From: Thozetella sp. PMI_491
Lineage: Eukaryota; Ascomycota; Sordariomycetes; Chaetosphaeriales; Chaetosphaeriaceae
DNA: 64,000 nucleotides
Reading direction: 5' to 3'
NCBI GenBank assembly: GCA_021432635.1
Contig: MU270038.1
Coordinates: 310,001 to 374,000 of the forward strand
Below the pieces are notes generated by a model. It saw only the letters and a program-made list of their open reading frames with translations, did no database searches and was not told where the DNA came from. Both the position numbers and the translations under genes were made by a program. Shown piece after piece: positions 23,796 to 36,204 of this stretch (the stretch's first letter is position 1; every line of letters begins with the position of its first letter).

Positions 23796-25627
23796 TGTTG
23801 TCCGATGTCCAGCCTGTCCAAGAGGTTCTATCTAATAAAGTCCCGGTGGCTACGGCTCAGGACTCAGGGCCGCGTGCCGGTGGGCGCAAAAATAGCCAGA
23901 GACTTAGATCTGAGGCGAGAAGCAATGCAATCTTGGGTGTGTGCTGACACCAGTCCCGATGCGGTTCCCTGCCTCCTGCGTATGCTTTGCAATATCACAG
24001 CGTGTCCTCTCTGGATGGGAGGCAGGTTTTACTTGGCTCTTGATTGATATGAGTTCGCTGGTATATGGCTGGGAATGTCGTATGACAACAACCACGCGCC
24101 GTCGTTGTGACGCTAGGACGAGACCGCGTATTAAGCGGCCGCCCGCGACTTCAGGCGGATGTACGATCCGCACCAACGGTTCGTCTGCGATAAAGTAGGG
24201 CCCGCCCGAAACGACGCTCCCATGGGGCACCGCGGGTCGCCTCGTGGTCGACGGATTTGATTGACAGTCATGGGCTATGCGGACCCCCCCCCCCCAGCCG
24301 TTAGGATAAAGGACGGGTAGGTTTTAGTTACGCGGACGCCCGTCTCGTCCCCTCCCTCCCTTCCTTCGCAAGGTATGCGGAGTGTAAAATAACTAATACA
24401 AGCTTGTGCTACGTGTGACGGCGATGGCGGGGTGGCTTTTCGTCATTTGGCCCATGGCCGAGGGATGGCATTAGGGAGGCCGCGTATGTGGAAATTGGGC
24501 ACACTGCACGTCTGGGGCCACGCACAAGCCCTCTTGCTGCTGTTAAGGACCAGCTTGGCTTAGAGCCCTCGGAAGGGCGTTCGCTCACCCCTTCTTGGGT
24601 TAAGTGTCCAAGGAGACCAAAAGACCAGAAGGGGGAGAATGCATCGGCAGCTAGCTTCTTTGGCGCGTGGACGACCAGCCACAGTCGTCCGAAAAGTGCT
24701 TGGCCAAATGACACCAGACCACCTGCTGCCCTGGAAGATGAGCCGGGGCAAGGTGTCCCGGCGCCCACGCGCCCCGGCGCCGGGGTTACCGACGTACCGG
24801 GACCCAGCTGCGAGGCTGGCGGATACGGCGAACCCCCCCCAACCCCCCCCCCTTCCCCTTTCTCTCAGTCGGGCCCATATTCAGGATTCCGTAGTGGGAA
24901 TGCTGGAGTTGCCGACTCCACCGCTACTAAGTAGGTGGATAAACACCTTTTGATTTTGTGTCAAGACAGTAGGGGCGTGAGGTGGACAGCGACGAGCCAG
25001 CTAGCCGGTACTCTAGTGCTTGGTATAATGTCCGGTGCAGACTACATATCTCTAGTTAGTTAGTTAGTCTAGTAAAAGTGCCTCCTGCCTTCCTTGGCCG
25101 CCCTTGGCCGGTGGACGTTGGAGGTCGCGCTAGTGGGGAAAACAACGGGCGACCGTCGAAGTTTTGCGTTGGCTGGTAGGTACTGTCCCTACCTACCTAG
25201 TATGTATTACACCTCCAAAATGCGAAAGGAGGTATGTTGTTCTGAAGCATGAATAATTACATCATATCGCGCCCGCTCGGATGCTTCCTCCCTCTCTTCT
25301 GGCCTAGAGGAGGGGCTGAAAGCGCCTCCCTAGTGCATGTCTCTCGCTGCTTCCTACCCATGTTACCCCCTGCCTTACACCTGGCAAGAGATCTCCCGGG
25401 GGGCGCACGGGCCCCGGCCGTGCCTCCAATTTAGCCCTCAGTCGACCCTCTCTCCACCGCGACTTTGGCAGAGAGAATCTCCCTCTGAGCCGCCGGACTG
25501 ACAGCCGAACCTGTGGAAAGGAGCTCTGGGCGCCCATCTCCTGCGTACCCGACGTTCTCGCTGGTCTTCCCGCGCCCCTGCCCCGGGCAGCCGTTGGTAT
25601 ATTTCAACCCCGTACCCACCCGTCGAC
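23796..25627. other. Intergenic region, FAP1 3' flank and BEM46 promoter
   Basis: 1.8 kb with no recognised gene. Contains a C12 run at 24284-24295, C-runs near 24833-24852, a short TTAG repeat at about 25054-25068 and a TACCTACCTAG tract at 25190-25200. The last few hundred bases should include the BEM46 leader. Confidence 0.5.
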
Positions 25628-27110
25628 ATGTCACCTTCGTCGTCGTCGTCGGCGGACCAGACCTTCTTGCAGCAGACCGTCTCTCTCTTCGGCACGGTCG
25701 CGGGCTACATGCGCCTGCCGGCCATTGCCTCCACTGTATGACAAGACACCACCGCCTCCAGCCTTCCCGCCCTTTACTGCTTCCATGGCTCTTCCGCCAG
25801 GAGCGCCGAAGAGTCCAGGGGGCAAGTTGGGAGCTCCTACTCTCCTATCTCCAGACGAGCACGAGAAACAGCGCGCAAACTAACACTTGTCGCGTCGTTA
25901 GGGCATCGCCGCCGTCTTGACCACGCTGCTCTACTTCAAGCAGAAGTAAGAACACGCCCCCCCTTTTTCTGCCACCACCGCATATCGTCATTTTTTTTAA
26001 TCTACCGTCATGCCTTGCCATGACAGGCCAGCGGGCCTGCCACACCGCCACGCGAACCTTGCTGACCATTTCCCCCTCAGAGCCCTTATCTACCCCTCGC
26101 ACATGCCACCCAACTCGCGGACCGAGATCCCACGACCATCACAGTTCAACATCCGCGACTATGAAGAGCTCATTATTCCCACCAGTGACGGCGAGAAGCT
26201 CTCGGCGTTCTACATCCGAGGCCCCAAGGGCGGCCGCAACTCAAATGTGACCGTCCTCATGTTCCACGGCAATGCGGGCAACATTGGCCACCGCCTACCC
26301 ATCGCCCGCATGCTCATCAACTATACGGGGTGCAACGTCTTCATGCTCGAGTATCGTGGCTATGGCCTATCGACGGGCGAGCCGGACGAGAGTGGCATCA
26401 TGACCGATGCCCAGACGGCCCTCGATTATCTACGCGACCGCGTCGAGACCCGCCGCCACCGGCTCGTCATCTACGGCCAGAGCCTAGGCGGAGCCGTCAG
26501 CATCCGGCTCGTAGCCAAGAACCAAGGAAGCGGCGATGTGGCCGGAATGATCTTGGAGAACACCTTCCTGAGCATGCGCAAGCTGATTCCCAGCGTCCTG
26601 CCGCCCGCCAAGTACCTCTCGCTGCTTTGCCACCAGGTCTGGCCGAGCGATAACTACATCGCGAGCATCAAGGTGCCCATCCTGTTCCTAAGCGGGTTGC
26701 AGGATGAGATTGTACCGTGAGTTTCATCCTTTCTCCCACACTTTTTTCCTGGTGATGCGGCCGACATGATGAATACCCTTGTTTTTACTCATTCCAAATA
26801 TGAGCCACTTTCGTGGCGCTGATCGATATCACGGTTTGCCTGACAACCCCGTCACCCGGGGATGCTGCGTTGTACTTGCCGTTACAACTTCGCTCGACCT
26901 TGCCTTGTATCTATCCTGACCTCTAACCCGTTGCTCTCGGATAGGCCTTCGCACATGCGTCAGTTGTATGAACTGTCAACATCTCCAATCAGGATCTTCA
27001 AGGCCCTCCCTGGCGGCGACCATAACTCGAGCGTGCTAGAGGAGGGTTACTTCGAGTCGATTGCCGAATTTATCGAGAACAACACGGACAACGACAGGGA
27101 GAAGCCGTGA
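25628..27110 (+). CDS. bem46: BEM46-family alpha/beta hydrolase (ABHD13-like), membrane-anchored
   Basis: Exons 25628-25735, 25902-25945, 26081-26716, 26945-27110; predicted 317 aa, the usual length for the family. An N-terminal hydrophobic helix (LPAIASTGIAAVLTTLLYF, about 31-49) is probably a membrane anchor. The oxyanion region is MFHGNAGNIGHR. The nucleophile elbow GQSLGGA carries Ser185; Asp259 lies in GLQDEIVPPSHM, split by intron 3; His289 lies in GGDHNSS. The triad is complete, but the natural substrate of the family is unknown. Neurospora BEM46 has been linked to the ER and polarised growth. Introns are 166, 135 and 228 nt, longer than the local norm; intron 2 has a C7 run 11 nt from its donor. 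A run of five TCG Ser codons follows the start. Confidence 0.92.
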
Positions 27111-29356
27111 GCGAGAAGCAATCTTCGGTGCGAATCATGGCAAGAACCGAACGGGGGCAGCTGGCAGCACCGCCTGATATTGAACGTTGTGGTATAGCAT
27201 AGAGACCAGGCTGCTTGTGGTTCCTTTGTGTCTAAATTGATACCCTACCTGCAAGAGAAGATGATCGGCTGGGGGACGGTACGGCCGGCATCATGGAATA
27301 CACGACGATTTGGCTCATGAGCGGGTTCCCATGTCACGATGATGTTAGAGATGTAGTGTTTTAGGGGCTTTGCGCAGCCAAACAACAACGGGGCATTATG
27401 CCTGTAGCTCGCAGCTAATCCTTCCTAATTGCCTATCCAGGGAGCATCCGTGGACCGGGTGTCCGGCGAAAGCGCCGCGGCGGGACTTCGGGGCCGGCCA
27501 ACATGCAAGGGTGAGGTACCTGGGTTTGTGGTGAAGACAAGGGAATCGTGGCTGAAGGTGATGCGCCAGCGCCAATCCCACGGTCTCTGATTTGTTAGAG
27601 CCAGTAAAGGGAGCTGGAGACGAGAGTCGCGCTTCCAGATCGTTGGCCCCCGACCTTGGGCTGGGCCCTGCGAGAGTGGCTTCGCCTGGCTGGTAATGCA
27701 GCCAGCTATCAATAGCAGGGCATGGGATGAGGACGCACAGGCGGATGAAACTGGGGGCAACCAACGGAGGAGCAGCAGCTCTTGCTTACTGACGATCGGC
27801 TTGGGGTGTCTTTCTCTTATTCTACCTCGTACTGAGCAATGCCGTCCTCCTTGGGAACGGAGCTCTTATCCGGTGGCCTATCTCCTTGCCCCGCACCCCT
27901 GCCGTCTGCTGGGCCCTCCGGATGGCCGCTGAGCTGAGCGGACCTTCGTCCGGAGCAGATCGGGCCAAAGTCGACCCCACCAAGAGGCCACGATGCCGGA
28001 TCCCCAAGGGCTCGGGGGGTGCTAGCGTCGAGTGAAGCCTGATGATTCGCATATGCAAAAGACGCTGGTCCTTGCTGCTGATCGTCAAGATATGCCCGGC
28101 AAAGGCGGGGCCCAAGGTTGTTTGCTTTTGCTGCTTGTCATGTGAGGCATGAGAGGCATGTGAGGCGGTCGAGACGACGCCGTCGCGATGCCTCTCCAGG
28201 GAAGAAGCTTGATGACGTGCTAGGCGCACCCCCCCTTGGTGGGGCGGCAAACCTCCAATTGCTTCTTAAAAAAGAAGGGGCGAAACGCGCCCATTGGGAG
28301 CTCCTAACCAACCATCTGCGCGCTTCAGGCGGGTTTCGTGTCAGGATGATCGTTAGTCCTCACACCCCCGAATCCTCCGCCGGCAGGAAGGAGCCACAGG
28401 CTGCCAGGGGTCTCTCGTTTGCGAGGCGGGCAGGCGGGCAGCCCCGTCTCGCCAATGAGGGCCGGGGCGCTGCAGGACTGGAAGCCCAGCAACCAGAGCG
28501 CTAGCGAATATGCATCAGCGCCCAACCAAACACCCGGACCAGGCCTTCTCCCACAAAAATATCCAGAAAAACCGGAGCACAACAATTTTTTCTTGCCAAC
28601 GAGAGACGAGGGCCCAGAAGAAGAGGGTTAAAAAAAAAAAAATCTCAGGCAACGCGAACGGCACTTCTCGGCAGAAGCTGGAGGCTACCTACACGGTTGC
28701 TCTGCTTGTTACTAGCGCCACCCGCCCATCTGTTCGTCAGCTCGGCTTGCATTGGTACCGGGCCTCCCAAACAGCCCCTTGCCCGGTCGCTGGTGACCAA
28801 AGCTCTTTTCTCCCTTCGCCCCTCGTCGTTGTTTACAACCCTCTCTTTCGACACCCAACAAACAGCCCAACGACTAGACTCTCTGCCTTGGCCCCTCTCA
28901 GCTTAGCACCAAGCGGCCGGACACCAGGACTGACGTCCGATCGCTGCCAACTCCAGCCTGACAGCAGCCTGCCGCTTCCTTTTGCTCCCGCACGACGCCT
29001 AGCGGCAAGTCCGGCGACCACAGCGCGCCCTGCCTGCTCTCAGATCGTCGCTGTCGGGGTGGATGAGACTCGGGGACACGACTTGGCCAGTGGGTTTATG
29101 CGCTCGTGTTCCTCCGCGCTCGACTTGTTCGCCCGCCCACCCCTGTGTTCCGATTGCACGTCGCTCCGCACGGCAGAGTCGACTTGGCCTCCAGTCACAG
29201 CGGATTGCGAAGTTGCAATTCTGCAGATAACCAGAGCAGCACCCCAAACTTGCCGCCGCGACAGCGCGAGCCAGTGAGCACCAGCCTCGAACCACCAATT
29301 GGAAACTTCTAGCGCCCCAGACGCATCATTGCCTCCACGCCGGCCAAGTAGAAATC
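27111..29356. other. Intergenic region and long pyrimidine-rich leader of the LYAR-type gene
   Basis: 2.2 kb without a recognised gene. The first part is the BEM46 3' flank. From about 28700 to the LYAR-type ATG the plus strand is rich in C and T, as is common in ascomycete promoters and leaders. An A12 run lies at about 28630-28641. Open frames of up to 255 codons (28510-29277) look like low-complexity chance frames. Confidence 0.45.
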
Positions 29357-31418
29357 ATGGTTTCCTTTTCGTGTGAGGTAATGTTCCGTTTCCTTCTCGC
29401 TCACCCCCTGGGCCCCTCCCCCCCCTCGCACCACTATCACCACATAAAGTCACATAAACCATCCCTTCTGTTCCCCATGTAATAATACTCGGCTTCTATG
29501 CGTCTTCGTGGCGACTATGGAATGATTGGAATCGATAATCCTCACCCCATGGCCCCCCCTTAGGACCCCCCGGATTCTCATCCCTCGCCTGTTCCTTCGC
29601 GAATCACGTATCGGGTGTCCCAATTGGGGCCCCTCTGGCTGGCTCAGCTTCTCTCGTGACATACCCCCCTGACTATCCGCCCACACGCCCCCTGAAGCCG
29701 CGATACCCCAGGCGTCGCAATCTTAACTTACATCACACACACATTCCGCACACACCATCAGGCCGGAACACCACCAACACGCTTGCACACCACCCCTCCC
29801 TTAGCCGGACGCCCCTCCCCCCCCATCTGATTCAAGGCTGATCCTCTCCCTACGCTTCTGTCTCCTGTTGTCTCCTGTCCACCCTCTTCACCCTCACCTT
29901 CCACTCCCACCTCTCGTCCTACCACATTGCACACATCACAAGCCCTCTGCCCACTCTGCGCTCTTATTGCGCGCCGAACCGCATACCGAATTCCGTGCAT
30001 CGTGTCTAACCGTGGTCTGCTGGCCTCTCTAGGCGTGCGGTGACGTTTTCACTAAGAAGAAGCTCGACCCACATCGAAACCGCTGTCGAGGTGCGACCTT
30101 TACCTGCATCGACTGCATGGTACATTTCCCGGGCACCGAGTACCGATCCCACACGGTATGGCATTTCTACCAGCACCTACCACACCGTCGCCCTCGCCGT
30201 GACTTGAGGTATTCCTCGTACTAACTGTCCGATGACTAGAGTTGCATGACCGAGGAGCAAAAATACCAAGGCGCACTTTACAAGAACAAGAAACAAAAGA
30301 CTAGCCAGACCATAGAACCGAACCAGCCGAGCCAGCCCACTCAGCCAAAGACACCTGCGCCGCGGCAGAAGAACATGGCGCAACCAGCATACGTTGAGGA
30401 CTACGTCGACGAGTTCGACGAGTGGAGAGACTACGAGGTCGACAGCGAGGACGACGATGACCAGTCCGCCGACCTCCCGCCCGAGGCGCCTACCCCTCCT
30501 TCCGCCACCAATGCCGACGGACACGTCAATGTGTTCGATTTCTTGGTCGCTAACGCGACGCCTGCTGCTTCCAATGTGAATCTCCCCCAAGGCGGCGCCG
30601 TGCAACTAAGCGAAGACACCCAGCTCGTTCGATTCGACCACGAGGCCAACGCCGTCCTTGAGCTCCTTGACAACGAGGATGAGGACGGAATGGTTCAGTA
30701 CGGGTCTGGCCCCGTGCCAACCAACTTCGAGACTCCCGCGCCCAAGGCAGCGCGCAAGAAGACCAAGGATGGCGACAAGGAAGTAAAGAAGGACAAGAAA
30801 CGCAAGCGCCTACATATCGAGACCGACCAGATCATGACGGATGCTCCTCCCGTCCTTCACTCCGGCCTGACGGGCGGCCTGAGCCGCATGATGAGCCGGC
30901 CCGGGGCCTTCCCGCCATCTCCGGACTACTCTGGGGGCGACGCCGACCAGACCCCGGCAAGCCCGCTCAAGAAGACGAAGCATTCCAAGCACAGCAAAGG
31001 AGGCATCGGAAACAGCATCATGGCCATGATTGCCCCCCCCAACAAGACCAAATCCAAGAAGAAGAAGCACGTCGCATCCACCTCGACGACCAAGAAGCCC
31101 CGTGCGCGCATTGAGGCTCCTAAGGAGCAGAAGCTCCTCGAGTACCGGCCCGGCAGCAAAGATAAGGACGCCAAAGACGGCCAGCCTAGCAGCCAGATGG
31201 TCCTATACAAGCCCCGCGCCGAGCACTTCCTCAGCTTCGTCAACAAGGGCCCCGAGAGCGAGCGCGGCTGTAGCATGAACAAGGCCCTCAAGCGGTTTCA
31301 CCGTGAGCGCTCTGACTCTAACAACAGCCTGAGCAAGCTCATGGAAGAGAAGGAGCTGTGGCGATCGCTGCGCATGCGCAAGAACGACCGCGGCGAAATT
31401 GTGCTTTTCTGCATCTGA
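29357..31418 (+). CDS. LYAR-type C2HC zinc-finger nucleolar protein
   Basis: Exons 29357-29377, 30033-30155, 30240-31418; predicted 440 aa. The first exon is only 21 nt (MVSFSCE). Joined to exon 2 it builds the LYAR zinc finger: C6 and ACGDVF, then DPHRNRC, FTCIDC, HFPGTEYRSHTSC and EEQKYQG, up to about residue 57. Human LYAR, a nucleolar protein in ribosome biogenesis, shares this pattern. The rest is acidic (EDYVDEFDEW, DSEDDDD) and then Lys-rich basic tracts (KKDKKRKR, KTKSKKKK), which fit nuclear or nucleolar targeting. A C-terminal conserved block (LKRFHRERSDS, ELWRSLRMRKNDRGEIVLF) follows. Intron 1 is 655 nt, about ten times the local norm, and C/T-rich. Convergent with PEX10. Confidence 0.88.
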
Positions 31419-32164
31419 GGGGCTTAGGTCGTGGACGGCGTTGGAGCGCCTCACCGCGGGTGCATTGCGATCTATTCAAGGCCGCTACGAAGTGGACTCG
31501 GACCATATATCATCATCATCAACGCCACCACAGCCATCATTCACATCGTCATTATACATCAAGGTCAAGATGGCTAGCTGGCCGGCGGGCTAAGGGACCT
31601 AACGGAGTTATCGCGTGGCATTCTTATGGTAACCTCGGTTTCTGCTTTCTATGATACCTAGCACATTTTGTTGCACATATGTTGTCTTTTTTTGGTTTTC
31701 TCTCTATCTCCTCCACGGGAAACCCCACTTCTCTGGGTGCAATGCCGATGGCACATCTTGAGTTTGCATGTGGGTATTGTACACATCTCTGGCCACTTCA
31801 GGTTGGTCTTCACCACCGAGGGACGGATGGGTATGGAATTTTTTTTATTTTTTTCATTTTCCGTCACTTAGAATTGGGCTCAGGTCTCTCCTACCTGCTT
31901 TGTATCCATTATCAACTAGACTTGTTTGCCGGTGGCTTGGAATCGGGGAAGGAACCTGGAACCTTCACTACCGGGACTTCTAGAGGGTAATTGTGAGAAT
32001 AACAAAAGGGTCGTTCAATCCAGCCCCTTACTCTCCCGGTGACGTTGTATGAGTATTGTAATCGTGTCACAGCTGTCGCTTTAAAGACGCAGGGTTAGTG
32101 CAGGCCCCGGCGTGCTCTCATATCATACACATAACTCCTTAGGTATATCTCTTCTCCGTACTAT
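31419..32164. other. Convergent 3' flanks of LYAR-type gene and pex10
   Basis: 746 bp between facing stops. T-rich segments (such as 31838-31860) and AT-rich patches suit 3' UTRs. No gene seen. Confidence 0.5.
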
Positions 32165-33406
32165 TCAAGCCGCCCTCAGCGGCAGAATATGTTGCAGCAT
32201 CGCCTCTCGCCGGCAGAGCGGGCATTCTGGCTTCTCGCGCACCCAGTCGCCGATGCAAGTCCAGCAGAAGACATGGCCACACTGCGTCGCAGCGGGATCC
32301 TTGAGCTCCTCCAGGCATAAGGTGCACTTTCGTTGCTGGGCGCCTTTGATCCAGCCCATCACGACTTGGTTGTCCGTCCCGCCTTCGGCCAGAAAGTATC
32401 GCGGCCTGCCTCCGCCTACCACTGGCGTGTGCATCGTCGTACCGATTTCGGCAAGGCTGCGCTGGCCTGAGCTCCCGGCCGGCGCTCCTCCATCCAGCAG
32501 CAGCCCGTTGTTGCTAGCGTACGAGTTCTCGTCAAGCGAGACATCCAGGCTGTGCGCCGCACCAAAGACTCTTTCCCGGATCGCTGCTTCGATCCCGGCC
32601 TCGCTCTCACTCAGGGGCGCCGACAGCTGGGCGTTAATATGCAGGTAGCCCCGGACCACCATCTGGACGACTAGCAGCACGCCTAGGACCTCATACCCGG
32701 CCCTACCGTCGCCACTTCCCGCAGGGCCTTCCGGGAGGTGGCGCGTGAAGACGTAGCGCAGGCCAACGAGCCGCTTCGCGAGGGAGTAGTACGCTCCTGT
32801 AAAGTAGAAAACAGCGAGCGTCACCGCGTGGACGTGCGCACCGCTGGTCAGCGTCGAGAGGTGTGCGAGGACGTAGCGCCGCACGCGGTACTCCACGCTG
32901 TCCGTGCGGCCCTGCCGCTTGAGGGCCGTCAGGCGGTTCTGAAGGCGCGCGCGCCAGGCAGCTCGGAAGGAAGGGAGGAGGCGGTGCGCGAGGTATGGAG
33001 CGAGAACGCTGGTGGCGATGTAGGCCGCCCGCCGCTGGAGGGAGGGCAGCTGGGGCAGCGCGGCGTCTGGTCGCGGTTCCTCGTGCTCGCCCGTCGCCGA
33101 TACAACTGTCGTCCGAGGCGCCGATGGGGTTTCCACCTGGACGAGATCGCAGTATTCCTCTCCCAGCGTCCGGTTCCCCAGCAGAGTAGTCAGGCAGAGG
33201 TACAAGAGGTCGGCGGCGGTCCCGGACTCAGTGGCCCAGGCATGGGCGGAGCGGGCGCCGCGCAGGCGGCGGTGGAGGTCGGAGAGCTGATTCGTGAGGA
33301 CTCCCTGGAAGTAGGCGTCCTTCTGATGCGCGCGGATGATGTCCGGGGCGGTCGCGTATGGGAAGAGGGCCCCGGCGAGGGGCTGCTGGACAGTTGGGGC
33401 CGCCAT
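32165..33406 (-). CDS. pex10: Peroxin-10, peroxisomal RING-type E3 ubiquitin ligase
   Basis: Single exon, predicted 413 aa from the ATG at 33406 (MAAPTVQQPL); an ATG 15 codons upstream at 33451 is possible but gives an unusual Cys-rich start. With PEX2 and PEX12 it forms the RING complex that ubiquitinates the import receptor PEX5 for recycling from the peroxisomal membrane. The N-terminal block FPYATAPDIIRAHQKDAYF is typical of Pex2/Pex12 N-domains. Hydrophobic helices lie mid-protein (HVHAVTLAVFYFTGAYYSLA and VLGVLLVVQMVVRGYL). A C3HC4 RING occupies 361-398 (CTLC, CGHVFCWTCIGDW, CPLC) with all ligands present. Divergent from the ERD1-like gene. Confidence 0.95.
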   Translation of the reverse strand: MAAPTVQQPLAGALFPYATAPDIIRAHQKDAYFQGVLTNQLSDLHRRLRGARSAHAWATESGTAADLLYLCLTTLLGNRTLGEEYCDLVQVETPSAPRTTVVSATGEHEEPRPDAALPQLPSLQRRAAYIATSVLAPYLAHRLLPSFRAAWRARLQNRLTALKRQGRTDSVEYRVRRYVLAHLSTLTSGAHVHAVTLAVFYFTGAYYSLAKRLVGLRYVFTRHLPEGPAGSGDGRAGYEVLGVLLVVQMVVRGYLHINAQLSAPLSESEAGIEAAIRERVFGAAHSLDVSLDENSYASNNGLLLDGGAPAGSSGQRSLAEIGTTMHTPVVGGGRPRYFLAEGGTDNQVVMGWIKGAQQRKCTLCLEELKDPAATQCGHVFCWTCIGDWVREKPECPLCRREAMLQHILPLRAA

Positions 33407-34120
33407 TGTCGCGGCGGCAGCGCGGCAGGGCAGCTGGGCGCTGTGGCACAATTCACACGAATGTTCGATACGGTGGGGCGCTCTCTATGGGAAAGATGTG
33501 CCTCCCTTGAGAGGTGGAGAGGTAGTAGGAGGGCCGTCGGGGCTCAGTCGCGAGCTGGAAGCTGTTGATGGTTGTTGTGAGGTAAAGTTCGCACCAGCCG
33601 GGCGCAAGCTCGGCACGGCAAGGCGTCTTGGACCTCGGGACGACCAACGGTGGGGGAAGTGGACCAGGAGTATTCCGTATTCCGTCTGTAAGGCAAGTAC
33701 AACCTAGCAGGGGTGGCGCCAATTGATGCAGCTAAAAATTGCAGACAAGGGTTCGGCATGTGCCGCTGGGGCTTGACGTTGTACTATGGCATGTACAACC
33801 CATACCGGGTACGTACCTACCTACTTGGCACCCTGGAAAATCGACAACTGCATGCTGTCATCTCTTGATTTTCAGGGGGGCCGTGGAATTTCTTCAGCGC
33901 GCACTCCCTGCGGTTGACAACACCTTTTTGCGAGAACGAGCTGGGCGCCAACCCTCCAATACTCCGCCATCCTCGACCGCACCAGCTGCTCGATTGGCGC
34001 AACGCTCATCGCTTCGGCGCTCTCCATCTCCCCCTTCCAGCCGGCCTTGAGCGACTCTCGCTCGATGCGCGACGGCGGCGAGCAGAGAGGGCAGGCGAGA
34101 GAAGGACGACTCAAGGCATC
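33407..34120. promoter_or_regulatory. Divergent promoter region pex10/erd1
   Basis: 714 bp between divergent starts. Contains a TACCTACCTAC tract at 33814-33824 and a TATTCCGTATTCCG motif near 33671. Shared promoter function is inferred. Confidence 0.5.
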
Positions 34121-35408
34121 ATGGATGGCGATCCGGCAGTCGAGAACGAGCTTGACTCGTTCAGCTTGACCTTTCCACTTCCCTACCGCGTGGCATTCAT
34201 CATCGTCGCAGGTTCGTAGACCCATCCCCCTGAGAGGATATCCGCCATCTAACCTGCTCCCTCCGCCAGCTGTTTGGGGATGGGGCCTTAACCTCCATTA
34301 CCTATACTTACTCAAGATCGATGTCCCCTCTCTGATCCGCTACCCGGGCCGCTCGAGCTCCTCCCAGCTGCCGCACCATCTCTCGACCTACCGGCTCGCT
34401 TCAGTCCTTTCCATCTCCTCGGGCGCCTCGCTACTGGTCTTCTGGCTCTTCAGCCACCGCAACCCCAAGCTGGTCATAGACTACGACTGGATCCCCATGA
34501 CCAATCTCCTCGTCCTCGCCCTGCTTTTCGTCGTGCCCCTACGCAGCCTCTCCGTGTCCCACACCGGCCGCAGTAGGCTGCTCTGGACCCTTCGCCGCGT
34601 GAGCATTGGCGGCATCGCCGAGGCCAAGGACGGCAAGTTCGGGGATATCCTGCTAGCCGATGTGCTGACGTCGTATGCGAAGGTGCTGGGCGACCTGTAT
34701 GTCTGCCTCTGCATGTTTTTTTCGCACGATGGGAGCGCTACCAAACGCCCCGACCGGAGCTGCGGCGGCACCGTCGTCATCCCGCTGCTCCTGGCCGTCC
34801 CGAGCGCCATCCGCCTGCGGCAGTGCCTAATCGAGTACATACGCGTGCGCAATGCGCCCTACAAGGAGTCAGTGGGTTGGGGCGGGCAGCACCTGGCCAA
34901 CGCAGCCAAGTATTCGACGGCGTTTCCCGTCATCATATTTAGCGCTCTGCAGCGAAACCTGGTGCCCGAGAACCCGGCCGTGTCTACCGCTCTGTACCGT
35001 GCCTGGGTGGGGGCCTGCCTGCTCAACTCGCTTTACAGCTTCTACTGGGACGTGGCCAAGGATTGGGACCTCACTCTCTTCTCTTCGGTGCGGGAGCGCA
35101 ACTCGCCCGAACACCCCTTCGGCCTGCGGCGGCGCCTGCTGATCCACGGTCCGGCGTTGTACTACGCCGTCATTGGCCTGGACCTGGTGCTCCGGTGTAC
35201 CTGGTCACTGAAGCTCAGCCCCCACCTGGATCGCTTCACCGACTTTGAGAGCTCCATCTTCATTATCGAGTTTCTGGAAGTCTTGCGCAGGTGGATATGG
35301 ATCTTCTTCCGGGTTGAGACCGAGTGGGTTAGGAATACCTCCAACGGCCTGGGCGTTGACGACATCTTGCTGGGAAACTACCAGGGAAAAGACGATGATG
35401 AGGACTAG
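34121..35408 (+). CDS. erd1: EXS-domain Golgi membrane protein, ERD1-like
   Basis: Exons 34121-34211 and 34270-35408; predicted 409 aa. Multi-pass membrane protein with an EXS domain. Yeast Erd1 is needed for retention of ER luminal proteins and for Golgi glycosyltransferase recycling and phosphate recovery. The first helix is split by the 58-nt intron (RVAFIIVA joined to AVWGWGLNLHYLYLL). Helices follow around LASVLSISSGASLLVFWLF and MTNLLVLALLFVVPL. EXS-type signatures are DILLADVLTSYAKVLGDLY, IRLRQCLIEY, YSFYWDVAKDWDL and the C-terminal EFLEVLRRWIWIFFRVETEW. No SPX domain precedes the EXS part, which separates it from the SYG1/XPR1 type. The start ATG lies 27 codons before the intron and the open frame upstream has no better candidate. 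Confidence 0.9.
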
Positions 35409-36204
35409 GAGTCTACATGGTCGTCTCGGTGAAGCATGTCGGATCAGGAGGGGGGCGCCGGGAAGGAGGCGCCGGCCAAGGCTGGTTGTATGAGTAACGC
35501 ATCTCGGGTCGTGGCAGGGCGCCACGTAGGCCCTTGGAGTTGATGGCGTTCGCACGCACTGTGTATTCGAGGGCATATACAGGTAGACCTAGCTCGGTTA
35601 TATCATTTTTTAAGGTAGTAGTATCGACACGTCTAGGGCAACCATGTTAGGTAGATGGGGAACCAAGAGGAACTGCTGTGGTCACGATCAGCTTCTTTTG
35701 AAATAAACACAATCAGATATGCGGAATCTTTTTCTCCGAAGTGTACTGGAGGATGTTCGCTCGTGAGCTCAAGTAGGCATCGCCGTTGTTCATACTGGCT
35801 CATCTACTAAGAGGTGCCTCCTGAACGAAGGGTTGCGATGGACGAGAAAGGGAGTAGAAGAAACGTATCATATATTCAACATACGCGCCTAGTTTGTGCC
35901 CTCGCTCTTGAATCCCAAGCGACCGTAGCCCGAAACCTGTGACAAGCATTCCCGAAAAATAGCATGGGGAAAAGATACATCTTTCCCATTTCCTCGCAGC
36001 TCCCTCAACCCATCTGCCAGACAACCTCGACCATCCAGACGCAACCAAACAGCAGCTACTTTCCACACGACCTCGCTCTATACACCGAGCTTTGCTTCGA
36101 CTTAAACAAACTCCTACCTACAACCTTCTCTCACACGACCTTGATCCCTGCCCGCAAAGCAAGCAGCCCTTAGTCTCTATAGCCCACTTGCCGCGAGCTT
36201 TGCC
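35409..36204. other. Intergenic region, no gene seen
   Basis: 796 bp between tandem plus-strand genes. A TTAGGTAGATGG tract is at about 35648. The last 200 bases are C/A-rich and may be the leader of the next gene. Confidence 0.5.

Noticed and set aside
25054-25068. TTAG tandem copies resembling telomere sequence
   Set aside because: Only three to four copies of TTAG, not TTAGGG, and flanked by ordinary genes.
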